From NCBI GenBank assembly GCA_009692665.1, contig SHYT01000009.1, positions 16,906-80,905 of the forward strand: a stretch of 64,000 nucleotides of DNA. The letters run 5' to 3'. Position numbers and translations under genes: made by a program. The notes beneath the pieces were generated by a model, which was not told the origin of the DNA, did no database searches, and saw only the letters and a program-made list of their open reading frames with translations. Source of the DNA: Dehalococcoidia bacterium (GTDB lineage Bacteria > Chloroflexota > Dehalococcoidia > Lucifugimonadales > SHYT01). Positions 1 to 10,317 of the stretch are shown piece by piece. Each line of letters starts with the position of its first letter. Position 1 is the stretch's first letter.

Positions 1-396
1 ACGGACGCGCAGTGCAAACATCTGGTTCGTGTTGCCCGCCAGCGACTGCGGCACTTCAACGGTCTCACGGTCTTCCACAGGTACATCGTCAAACACGGGG
101 ATCGGCTGGCCTGCGGCGATGGCTCCAAGGATGGGTACTCTGCGCGGCGACGGAAACCTCAGCAACCCTCCGCGTTCCTGCCCCAACAGTTCAATGCCGC
201 GGGAGATATCCGGTGATCGCCGGATATGGCCGGACTTTTGCAGCACCTGCAAGTTATAGTCCACAACAGAGGTGGAGCTAATATCGCAGCCACGCTGAAT
301 ATCGCGCACCGTGGGCGGAAAGTGGTGTTCGCTCAAAAAGTTTTGCAGGAAGCCTAGGATGCGTTGCTGTTTCTCGGATAATCGTTTGCTCACCAT
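1..396 (-). CDS. lexA: LexA repressor, N-terminal part (cut by window edge)
   Basis: SOS-response repressor; binds operators of DNA-repair genes and self-cleaves when activated by RecA-ssDNA. The 132 visible codons begin MVSKRLSEKQ and show the winged helix-turn-helix (about residues 1-70, including FPPTVRDIQ and the STSVVDYNL recognition segment). The linker and the self-cleavage bond follow in ILGAIAAGQPIP, Ala95-Gly96. The catalytic Ser/Lys part lies beyond the window edge. Start ATG at 396 has AAGGAG about 7 bases upstream. A LexA-box-like site lies about 25 bp upstream, which fits autoregulation. Confidence 0.93.
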   Translation of the reverse strand, partial: MVSKRLSEKQQRILGFLQNFLSEHHFPPTVRDIQRGCDISSTSVVDYNLQVLQKSGHIRRSPDISRGIELLGQERGGLLRFPSPRRVPILGAIAAGQPIPVFDDVPVEDRETVEVPQSLAGNTNQMFALRVR

Positions 397-421
397 CAGG
401 TGGCTCCTTTGTTCTGAAGTA

Positions 422-433
422 AAACGGATGTTC
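422..433 (-). promoter_or_regulatory. candidate LexA (SOS) box upstream of lexA
   Basis: On the minus strand the site reads GAACATCCGTTT, one mismatch from the GAAC-N4-GTTC palindrome used by Gram-positive and many Chloroflexota LexA proteins. It lies about 25 bp upstream of the lexA start, where an autoregulatory operator is expected. Assigned by position and consensus only. Confidence 0.4.
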
Positions 434-650
434 TCTTTAGCCTATCCCAGGCATAGGCGGGCTGTCAACGGCCAGGATGTCCCGGCCAGGCGAACCGTGC
501 CGGAAATCGACAGGTATTCCTAGCGTGGCGATGCGGTAATGTCCACGTAAACCGCGGTGGACCACTGACGGAAAATGTTGCTTTCGCTAAGCGTTTTATG
601 GTACCCTAACCAATGGTTTGTGTGGGATTGACGACTGGGAGGAAGCAATT

Positions 651-866
651 ATGGTTACCACAGCTCTACCGAAGTGCATGAAGTGCGGCCGCGGCGATCT
701 GGTTCCCCTTTCTGATTTTGGAAGCCAGGGTGCCGCCATCCATTTCAAGGCATGGGTCTGCACTTCACCTGAGTGCGGTTTCAACATCAAGATCCGCAAT
801 GGCGAAGTATTCTTCAACGAGCCCATCAACAACGGCGCCAACCACCTCCCCCGCGTTCGGGCGTAG
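651..866 (+). CDS. small zinc-ribbon protein, function unknown
   Basis: A 71-residue protein with two cysteine pairs, KCMKCG near the N-terminus and WVCTSPECG about 27 residues later, a typical zinc-ribbon spacing. I chose the ATG at 651 because GGGAGGAAG lies about 7 bases upstream; an in-frame ATG at 618 lacks such a site. It sits alone between lexA and the T-box leader. The family is not recognised. A role in nucleic-acid or protein binding would only be a guess from the zinc ribbon. Confidence 0.7.
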   Translation: MVTTALPKCMKCGRGDLVPLSDFGSQGAAIHFKAWVCTSPECGFNIKIRNGEVFFNEPINNGANHLPRVRA

Positions 867-912
867 TTTGGCGCAGTTCTCAGCCCTTTGCATTTCCTGC
901 TCGCGTCGTCGC

Positions 913-940
913 TTGACACGTTAAGCGGGCATGCTACGCT
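913..940 (+). promoter_or_regulatory. sigma70-type promoter of the T-box/ileS transcript
   Basis: A perfect -35 TTGACA at 913-918 is followed after 16 bp by TACGCT at 935-940. Transcription would start near 947-950, just before the base of T-box stem I. Confidence 0.6.
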
Positions 941-1009
941 TATCGCTGATAGGCCGTGACGGAGACAAGTAGCGCGACTACGGCTGCCCAGCGAGGCCGA
1001 CCCTATCTC

Positions 1010-1073
1010 CCGTTCGTCCTGAGCGAGCATTAGGCGATGCCAAGCGCTCTTGGCTTGTCGAAGGACAAACTGG
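1010..1073 (+). repeat. REP-like palindrome inside the T-box stem I apical region
   Basis: GTTCGTCCT at 1012-1020 is mirrored by AGGACAAAC at 1062-1070, enclosing a 41-base interior that can form its own hairpins. It resembles the REP core GTTCGTGGT...ACCATGAAC within the TIR elements at 28059 and 53240. It sits between the two conserved apical motifs of T-box stem I, so it would lengthen the apical loop without breaking the conserved parts. Confidence 0.6.
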
Positions 1074-1263
1074 GTGGTGGAGAAGTGGAAGCGGCTGCAG
1101 CGCGTTCGTGTGAACATCCCTCCTGAGCTTCGCCCCGAGTCTGCCTCTGGCGGATAGGCTGCGACGGTGTCCGCCGTTACCGGAAAGAGGCGTGTTCACG
1201 CCTCAATAAAGTTGCCAGGTCCGAGGCCAGGAACCTGGAATGAGGGTGGTACCGCGGGCTTTC

Positions 1264-1298
1264 AAAGGCCCGTCCCTGATAGGGGCGGGCCTTTTGTT
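1264..1298 (+). terminator. T-box-controlled intrinsic terminator
   Basis: Stem AAAGGCCCG-T-CCC with loop TGATA-like pairs to GGG-G-CGGGCCTTT, followed by TTTTGTTTG. It lies directly after the T-box core, where the mutually exclusive antiterminator would form. Confidence 0.85.
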
Positions 1299-1322
1299 TG
1301 CCTTGACAAGGGGGGGGTGCCA

Positions 1323-1975
1323 ATGGATTTACGGCTCAGCAAAAGCTATGTAATAGACAATGTCGGGAAGAAGGTCCTGGCGTTTCGGATATTTGACGAA
1401 GCATTTGATTATGCCCAGAAAACCTCTTCTAATTTGGACTTTATCACGGCTGAAGATGTGAGGCTGATCAATACGTCTATGCGTGCAAGAACCTCAGAAA
1501 GGGATTGGAGCGGCTTCTACAAAACCAGCCTGAAGGGCTTGCCAGTCGTAGACCTGCTAAGACTAACTGATGCCGAATGGGCCAAAACGAAACCAATCGT
1601 AGAACAAGTCGTGAATCAATTTCTTCCAGCGCCAAATGTTGGGGCTCCCAGGCTGACAAAAATCTTACACAAGAGGTGCCCCGCATTGATACCAGTTTGT
1701 GGCCGCGTGGTAGTGGCCGTTCTCAGAAAAGCTAAGCTCACAGTTTCTAATGAAAATGGAGCGGGTTGTATCACGAATTGTATGGGCACTTCATTGAGAT
1801 TGGCCGTGGTAACGCGGAAGGGCTGACGAAGGTTGATCAGTATCTGCGAGCGAAGCTTCCACAGGCAAGCCCTATTACTCTACTGCGAATACTTGAGGTG
1901 GCTACCTGGCTTGAGGGAACGTCTCGATATCAAGAGCGTTTCAAGCACTTAAATCGGATTGGATGGGTCTTATAG
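1323..1975 (+). pseudogene. DUF6308-like gene with a single-base frameshift
   Basis: From ATG 1323 the reading frame gives a protein rich in expected family features (for example LTKILHKRCPALIPVCG) up to about base 1750. The matching C-terminal part (GHFIEIGRGNAEGLTKV, then ILEVATWLEG) continues to 1975 in another frame. Adding one A to the AAAA run at 1753-1756 joins the two into one protein of about 217 residues ending RIGWVL. This may be a real frameshift or a consensus error. The gene is clearly lower in GC than its neighbours and is the first gene behind the T-box terminator, with ileS second. The family name is from memory of conserved phrases; its function is unknown. Confidence 0.6.
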
Positions 1976-2051
1976 GGCCGCAGACGGCCAGCTTATGCAT
2001 GCGATCTGGATGTAGCCTAAAGAAGCGCGTAGCCGTCAGGAGATATATCCC

Positions 2052-5200
<3,149 letters not shown>

Positions 5201-5204
<4 letters not shown>

Positions 5205-5659
5205 AGACGCAGCAGCGCTGGCTGACGCCCACCAAAGTGGCAGTCGTCGCGCTGTTTTTCGCCACGGCGGCGTGCCTGTGGCTGGTGTTCTGGCCTGACT
5301 TTTACCGGGGCGTTTCCGCCCAGGCCACAAGCGCGAACGGTGCGTCCCAGGTGAATGAGCCGGTCACGCGGGAGTTCTCGCGGTCGCTCATTGGCGTGAA
5401 TGGGCTGAGGATTCTGCCATTGCTGCTCTTCCCGGTGCTGCTCGCACTGGCAGGGCTGCTGCTGACGCTCTGGTCTGATGTGCGGCAGACATGGAGCCGG
5501 CTGCTGCTCTGGACAAACGCGGTATTGCTCACCAGCGCGTGCGTCCTGGAGCTTGCGTCCGTCGGTGTGTTCTACATACCCAGTGCCGTCGCCTTGCTCG
5601 CGTCGGCCACGCTGGCGCAGTGGTTGCCAACCCTGAGTCGCAGGCCACGGGCGTCGTAG
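5201..5659 (+). CDS. four-helix membrane protein, function unknown
   Basis: A 152-residue protein whose start overlaps the ileS stop by 4 bases (ATGA), so it is translationally coupled to ileS. It has a hydrophobic segment at about 12-32, an extracytoplasmic-looking polar loop at 35-65, then segments at about 70-92, 98-118 and 120-140. No motif is recognised. The context suggests only co-transcription. Confidence 0.75.
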
Positions 5660-5664
5660 ACCCT

Positions 5665-5691
5665 GAGTGTTACCCGACTGCCAACAGTAGG
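5665..5691. repeat. 27-bp dispersed repeat, copy 1
   Basis: Starts GAGTGTTACCCG and contains the small hairpin ACTG-CCAA-CAGT flanked by CCC and GGG. An almost identical 27-mer (one mismatch) occurs at 34516-34542. Both copies lie next to GTAGACCCTGAG, part of a REP-like sequence. Confidence 0.6.
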
Positions 5692-5724
5692 GCGGAGTCG
5701 AAGTGGAGCGGGTGGAGTCGCGGT

Positions 5725-5753
5725 TTGCGGCTACCCTTGCAGCGCCCTATAAT
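5725..5753 (+). promoter_or_regulatory. promoter for pdxS-pdxT
   Basis: TTGCGG at 5725-5730, a 17-bp spacer, and a perfect TATAAT at 5748-5753. This leaves a leader of about 80 bases before pdxS containing the small hairpin CCGC-TTCGT-GCGG. Confidence 0.6.
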
Positions 5754-5837
5754 GGGAAAGGAGCCGCTTCGTGCGGCGGGCTTCGAGTATTCGACTCGGT
5801 ATATGAACGAAAAGCTCTGGCCTAATGAGGAGGATCT

Positions 5838-6779
5838 ATGGTGCAGCGCGGCAACGGAAACGGGGCAACCACCGGCACCTGGCAGGTAAAAGTCGGCCTG
5901 GCGCAAATGCTCAAGGGCGGCGTCATTATGGACGTGGTCACGCCGGAGCACGCCAAGATCGCCGAGGATGCGGGGGCCTGCGCGGTGATGGCGCTGGAGC
6001 GCGTGCCATCTGACATCCGTGTGGCCGGTGGCGTCGCCCGCATGTCCGATCCGGGCATGATTGAGAAGATTATGAAGGCCGTCACCATTCCCGTGATGGC
6101 GAAGGCGCGCATCGGCCACTTTGCGGAGGCGCGTATCTTGGAAGCGATTGGCGTGGACTACATTGACGAGTCCGAGGTGCTGACGCCCGCGGACGAAGCA
6201 AACCATATCTGGAAGCACCCATACAAGGTTCCATTTGTCTGCGGCTGCCGCGACCTTGGTGAAGCGTTGCGCCGCATTAGCGAGGGTGCCGCGATGATCC
6301 GCACCAAGGGCGAGGCGGGCACGGGCAACGTCGTGGAGGCGGTGCGCCACATGCGGGCGCTGATGTCGGGCATCCATAAGGTGCAGAGCATGTCTGATGA
6401 TGAGCTGCCGGCGGAGGCGAAGGCGCTGGGCGCGCCGCTGGAGCTGGTGCATGAAGTCAAGCGGCTGGGCCGCCTTCCGGTGGTGAACTTTGCCGCGGGT
6501 GGGCTGGCCACGCCGGCAGACGCCGCGCTTATGATGCACTTGGGCTGTGACGGCGTATTCGTCGGCTCCGGCATCTTCAAGTCCGGCAATGCGAGTGACA
6601 CTCCAGAGGAGCGCAACAAGAAAATCGTGAATCGAGCGAAAGCCATCGTCAAAGCCACAACGCACTACCAGGATTGGGCCATCGTGGCTGAAGTCTCCAA
6701 GGATTTGGGCGAGTCAATGCCCGGCATTGATATCCGCACGCTGAAGCCGGAGCAAGTGTTAGCGGTACGCGGCTGGTAG
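5838..6779 (+). CDS. pdxS: pyridoxal 5'-phosphate synthase subunit PdxS
   Basis: The synthase half of the DXP-independent vitamin B6 pathway; joins ribose 5-phosphate, glyceraldehyde 3-phosphate and ammonia from PdxT to make PLP. It has 313 residues, slightly longer than the usual ~295 because of a glycine-rich N-terminus. Visible residues are Asp32 in IMDVV, the Schiff-base Lys89 in MAKARIGH, Lys157 in [10 protein letters not shown] and the phosphate-binding FAAGG and FVGSGIF loops. GAGGAGG precedes the ATG at 5838. The partner pdxT follows 117 bp downstream. Confidence 0.97.
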   Translation: MVQRGNGNGATTGTWQVKVGLAQMLKGGVIMDVVTPEHAKIAEDAGACAVMALERVPSDIRVAGGVARMSDPGMIEKIMKAVTIPVMAKARIGHFAEARILEAIGVDYIDESEVLTPADEANHIWKHPYKVPFVCGCRDLGEALRRISEGAAMIRTKGEAGTGNVVEAVRHMRALMSGIHKVQSMSDDELPAEAKALGAPLELVHEVKRLGRLPVVNFAAGGLATPADAALMMHLGCDGVFVGSGIFKSGNASDTPEERNKKIVNRAKAIVKATTHYQDWAIVAEVSKDLGESMPGIDIRTLKPEQVLAVRGW

Positions 6780-6858
6780 AATCTGCCCCCACGTTGGGCA
6801 GGGGGTAGGGCGCCTATGACAACAAGCGGGTGGGTGCATGGCAAGCCCACGCCTATTA

Positions 6859-6896
6859 CCTGGGAATTGGCGATGCAAAAAGCGCCAATTCCCAGG
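6859..6896 (+). promoter_or_regulatory. perfect 14-bp hairpin abutting the pdxT start
   Basis: CCTGGGAATTGGCG (6859-6872) and CGCCAATTCCCAGG (6883-6896) are perfect complements around a 10-base loop; the likely pdxT ATG begins at the next base, 6897. No free Shine-Dalgarno lies between hairpin and start. It could hinder initiation or be part of an N-terminal extension from an upstream start (ATG 6816, or ATG 6873 in the loop). Confidence 0.7.
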
Positions 6897-7478
6897 ATGT
6901 CGAACATCGGCGTCCTTGCGCTGCAAGGCGACTTCCTTGAGCACATACTGGTGCTCCGGCATCTTGGTGTTGACCCCGTTGAAGTCCGCAAGCCGGAGCA
7001 GCTTGAAGCGTTGGCCGGGCTCATTATCCCTGGCGGCGAGAGCACCACTATGGCGAACTTAATGGACGCGTTTGAGTTGCGTGGCGCAATCCAGCAGCGC
7101 GCGCGCCAGGCGATGGCCATCTGGGGAAGCTGCGCGGGCATGATCTTGCTCGCAAAACACCTGGTGGATGAGCGCCCCATGCCCCTCGGGCTCATGGCCA
7201 TGACCGTTTCGCGCAATGCGTACGGGCGGCAGTTGGAAAGCTTCGAGACTGACTTGGACATCCCCGCGCTCCAAGGTAAGCCGTTTCACGCCGTGTTCAT
7301 CCGTGCACCAAAGTTTGTGGGTCTGGGGAAGAACGTTGAAATTGTGGCAGAGCTTCCTAACGGCGAGGCGGTGGCCGCTCGCCAGGGAAAGCTGCTGGCA
7401 ACATCGTTCCATCCGGAGTTGACCAACGATTTCCGCTTTCACCAGTACTTCCTGGAGATCGTGCATGGCACTGTCTAA
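6897..7478 (+). CDS. pdxT: pyridoxal 5'-phosphate synthase glutaminase subunit PdxT
   Basis: Class I glutamine amidotransferase that feeds ammonia to PdxS. The mature family N-terminus is MSNIGVLALQGDF, so ATG 6897 gives 193 residues, close to the usual ~190. The oxyanion segment PGGES, the nucleophile Cys in WGSCAG and the His-Glu pair in SFHPELT are all present. In-frame ATGs at 6816 (GGGGGTAGGG upstream) and 6873 would add 27 or 8 residues; the choice is unsettled because a perfect hairpin covers the expected ribosome-binding site. The end overlaps the next gene by 14 bp. Confidence 0.95.
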   Translation: MSNIGVLALQGDFLEHILVLRHLGVDPVEVRKPEQLEALAGLIIPGGESTTMANLMDAFELRGAIQQRARQAMAIWGSCAGMILLAKHLVDERPMPLGLMAMTVSRNAYGRQLESFETDLDIPALQGKPFHAVFIRAPKFVGLGKNVEIVAELPNGEAVAARQGKLLATSFHPELTNDFRFHQYFLEIVHGTV

Positions 7479-8400
7479 CCAGCAGACGATTCGTAGCCTC
7501 CGTTCACTGGATCTGCTGGCCTTTCCGCTAAAACAGTGGCGAGGGTTGACAGAGCAGTCGGTCACGCTGGACCGGCTGGAGTCTGATGTGGCATCCGGGC
7601 CTTTGAGCACGCTGGCCAAGAACCGCGTAGGGCTGACGCGACGGAGTTCGTTCTGGATTGCGCAAGAGGGTAGCCGCGTGCACGCGGTAGTAGAAGGCAA
7701 AGCCCGGTCGGGGCCCAACGCGTGGGAAATCCCACACCTGTGGGCGGGTGATAGCGCGCTGCGGCCAGTGACAGCGCTGCTTGAGCAGGTGCCGGTTGAG
7801 GCGGGCAAGTACGGCGCGCGGCGGGTGTTCCTGCGGCTGAGCGCGGACTCCCCATACATTCCGGCGGCGGCGCAGGCGGGTTTTGTGACCGCGTTTGAGG
7901 AAACATTGTTCTCTAAAGATGGGCGGCCGGAGCTAGGACAGCCTGCGGTCCAGCATGAGATTCGGCGGCGCTCCATAGAGCACGATTCGGCGCTCTTCCA
8001 CGCCTTCAACCTGGCGACACCCGCCACTGTGCGCTGCGCCGTGGGCCTGACGCTTGAAGAGTGGCGGGACTCGCACGAGCAGAGCGGGCATCGCGCGGAT
8101 GAATGGGTATACGCGGCGCAAGGGCACCAGCCCAGCGGGCTGGTGCAAGAATGGTCATGCAACGGCGCTTCGCATGTTCGCGTAGTCACGGCTACCTCAG
8201 ACGCGTTGGAGGCTTTGCTCCAGACGGCGCTTCCCGTTGGCAGCGACAGCCGTGTGAACCTGTTAGTGCCGGACTACTTGCCCAACCTGGAGGCACAGGT
8301 AGAATCACTGGGGTTCGCCCCTCGGCGTCGATACGTTGTCCTGGTCAAGTCGGTGGTAGAGATGGTTAGAGAGGTGGCATTTGCCCCAGCCAGCGTCTAA
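7465..8400 (+). CDS. probable GNAT-fold protein, two domains
   Basis: 311 residues, starting inside the end of pdxT and overlapping the next gene by 20 bp, so it is probably in one operon. The N-terminal half contains RRSSFWIAQEG, and the middle contains KYGARRVFLRLSADSPYIPAAAQAGF, the kind of strand-helix ending in AGF found in GNAT acetyltransferases. The last third repeats a similar pattern (VNLLVPDYLPNLEAQVESLGFAPRRRYVVLVK). I infer a duplicated GNAT fold. Substrate unknown, and no catalytic residue can be assigned. Confidence 0.65.
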   Translation: MALSNQQTIRSLRSLDLLAFPLKQWRGLTEQSVTLDRLESDVASGPLSTLAKNRVGLTRRSSFWIAQEGSRVHAVVEGKARSGPNAWEIPHLWAGDSALRPVTALLEQVPVEAGKYGARRVFLRLSADSPYIPAAAQAGFVTAFEETLFSKDGRPELGQPAVQHEIRRRSIEHDSALFHAFNLATPATVRCAVGLTLEEWRDSHEQSGHRADEWVYAAQGHQPSGLVQEWSCNGASHVRVVTATSDALEALLQTALPVGSDSRVNLLVPDYLPNLEAQVESLGFAPRRRYVVLVKSVVEMVREVAFAPASV

Positions 8401-10201
8401 CGATAACCCCAGCCAGGAACCCCATCCCCCGCTCCAGCGTGTCATGGTTGACGACCTTGACGGTCTTCTCCAAGCCTTGCCGCAGCACCTGCGCAACGAG
8501 TTGCGGAACGGCGGCAAGCTGAATGACCTCCTTGAAGTGGTGATGGACTTGGGCCGTATTCCTCTAGCGCGGTTCCGCGACGTCGAATTGGACCTGGGCG
8601 CGGAAGAGGTCGGCGCGGAGGATATCGACTACGTCATCTCCCGCATCGGTGAGTTCGGCGACGACAACCGCGCAGGCATTGAGCGTATGCTCCACCGCAT
8701 TTCCTGCATGCGTAACCGTAAGGGGAAGGTCATTGGCCTGACGCTGCGCGTGGGGCGCGCGGTATTCGGGACCATCGACATCATTGACGACTTGGTGTTT
8801 GGCGGCAAGAGCATTCTCTTGCTGGGCCGCCCGGGCGTGGGCAAGACGACGATGCTGCGCGAGGTGGCCCGTGTGCTTGCCGATAGCGCGAAGAAGCGTG
8901 CAATCGTGGTGGATACGTCCAACGAAATTGCCGGCGACGGTGATATCCCACACCCGGCCATCGGACGCGCGCGGCGCATGCAGGTCAAGAGCCCGGCCGA
9001 CCAGCACAATGTCATGATTGAGGCGGTGGAGAACCACATGCCACAAGTCATTGTGATCGATGAAATGGGGACGGAGCTGGAAGCGTCGGCGGCCCGCACA
9101 ATTGCCGAGCGCGGCGTGCAGCTTATCGCCACGGCGCACGGCAACACGCTGGAAAACCTGATCATGAACCCCACACTCTCAGACCTCGTCGGTGGCATCC
9201 AGTCGGTGACGCTAAGCGACGAAGAGGCCCGGCGGCGCGGGACGCAGAAAACAGTGCTGGAGCGCAAGAGCCCGCCCACGTTCAACATCCTCGTGGAGAT
9301 TCAGTCCTGGGACCGCCTGGTGGTGTATGACGATGTGGCCTCTGCTGTGGACAAGCTCCTGCGGGGCTACGAGGTTATCCCGGAAATCCGGTGGGTGGAT
9401 GAGAACGGCGTTGTCCGTAAGGGTGAGGCCGAGCCGGTGTTCCTGGAGAGCGTTACCGGCACGGGCGCGGAAGAGAATGCGTCGCCGTTCCCGCCGGAGC
9501 CGCGCGGGTGGCGCAACCGCGGGCGCGCTCCAGACTATGACCGGCGCGGTCGACCGGGCGGTGGCGACTTTGATCGGGACCGCCGGCCATCGGCGCCGCC
9601 GGAGCGCCGGGAGGCCGCGCGCAGTGAGCTCAACGCGCCCAACGCGCCAGCTCCTCCTCCTGCAGGGCACGCGGCGCAACCTCCCCCGCGTTCTGGTGCT
9701 GCACCTCGTGCCGCGGGGCCGATGGGAGCGCCGCCGGGAAAAGTCGTTCGCGTCTACCCTTTCGGCGTAAGCCGTGACCGGTTATTCCAGGGTGGGCGCA
9801 ATTCCTCTATGGACTTCGAGTTGGTTGAGGACCCGGCCAAGGCGGACGTGGTGCTCACAACCAAAACGCACTACCGCCGCAGGCCAGAGGTGCTGAAGAC
9901 TGCGGAGCAGGCAGGCAAGCCGATTTACGTGCTGCGCCGCAATTCGCAGGGCCAGATCGAGCAGTTTGCGCGCAGCCTCACAACCAACGGCCAGGAGAGC
10001 GCCAGCAAGAAGGCGCAGGGCGCGCTGGAGGAGGCCGAGGACGCCGCGATGCATGTTGCCAGCGGGTCAGGCTCGGTCGAGCTGGAGCCCCAGAGCGCGT
10101 ACCTCCGCCGTCTGCAGCACCAGGTCGCCGAGCGCTACAACCTCGCGTCCGCCAGCACAGGCCGTGAGCCCCAGCGCCGCGTAATCATCTACCGCGAGTA
10201 G
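8381..10201 (+). CDS. R3H domain AAA ATPase (SpoIIIAA/Ycf45-like)
   Basis: 606 residues. The N-terminal region resembles the SpoIIIAA/Ycf45 family, with Walker A GRPGVGKTT at about residue 149 and Walker B VIVIDEMGTELE. A long Pro/Arg/Gly-rich linker (about residues 365-450) leads to a middle region with VVRVYPFGVSRDRLFQ. The end (LRRLQHQVAERYNLAS, then EPQRRVIIYRE) fits an R3H single-strand nucleic-acid-binding domain. TTG at 8381 follows GAGAGGTGG and is taken as the start; ATG at 8444 is the alternative. Its role is unknown in this setting; nucleic-acid binding with ATP hydrolysis is inferred. Confidence 0.88.
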   Translation: MPQPASNDNPSQEPHPPLQRVMVDDLDGLLQALPQHLRNELRNGGKLNDLLEVVMDLGRIPLARFRDVELDLGAEEVGAEDIDYVISRIGEFGDDNRAGIERMLHRISCMRNRKGKVIGLTLRVGRAVFGTIDIIDDLVFGGKSILLLGRPGVGKTTMLREVARVLADSAKKRAIVVDTSNEIAGDGDIPHPAIGRARRMQVKSPADQHNVMIEAVENHMPQVIVIDEMGTELEASAARTIAERGVQLIATAHGNTLENLIMNPTLSDLVGGIQSVTLSDEEARRRGTQKTVLERKSPPTFNILVEIQSWDRLVVYDDVASAVDKLLRGYEVIPEIRWVDENGVVRKGEAEPVFLESVTGTGAEENASPFPPEPRGWRNRGRAPDYDRRGRPGGGDFDRDRRPSAPPERREAARSELNAPNAPAPPPAGHAAQPPPRSGAAPRAAGPMGAPPGKVVRVYPFGVSRDRLFQGGRNSSMDFELVEDPAKADVVLTTKTHYRRRPEVLKTAEQAGKPIYVLRRNSQGQIEQFARSLTTNGQESASKKAQGALEEAEDAAMHVASGSGSVELEPQSAYLRRLQHQVAERYNLASASTGREPQRRVIIYRE

Positions 10202-10317
10202 CGCGTAGGCGCGCAGCCGCTGTCCTGAGCGTAGTCGGCAGTATCCGATACCCCAGCCGAGCCCTCGCTTCACTCAGCTATACTTGAAACGTATCTCCCC
10301 CGGAGGCCACGCATCCC

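Larger units (their letters stand above)
950..1298 (+). promoter_or_regulatory. T-box leader (isoleucine specifier) ahead of ileS
   Basis: tRNA-sensing leader that lets transcription continue when uncharged tRNA-Ile binds. The T-box core AGGGTGGTACCGCGG is at 1243-1257. Its TGGT (1247-1250) would pair with the tRNA ACCA end. Stem I starts GGAG-ACAAGTAG at 961; GGAG pairs with CTCC at 1119-1122. The internal loop then shows ATC at 1116-1118 opposite ACAAGTA, which is where the specifier codon sits; ATC is an Ile codon, matching ileS downstream. AGCGAG (990-995) and GGTGGAG (1076-1082) look like the apical T-loop motifs. A 63-bp REP-like hairpin lies between them. The leader ends in a strong terminator hairpin at 1264-1298. 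Confidence 0.88.

Noticed and set aside
596..1117. 173-residue minus-strand ORF over the zinc-ribbon gene and T-box
   Set aside because: It overlaps a structured RNA leader and a better-supported plus-strand gene and has no protein-like domain.
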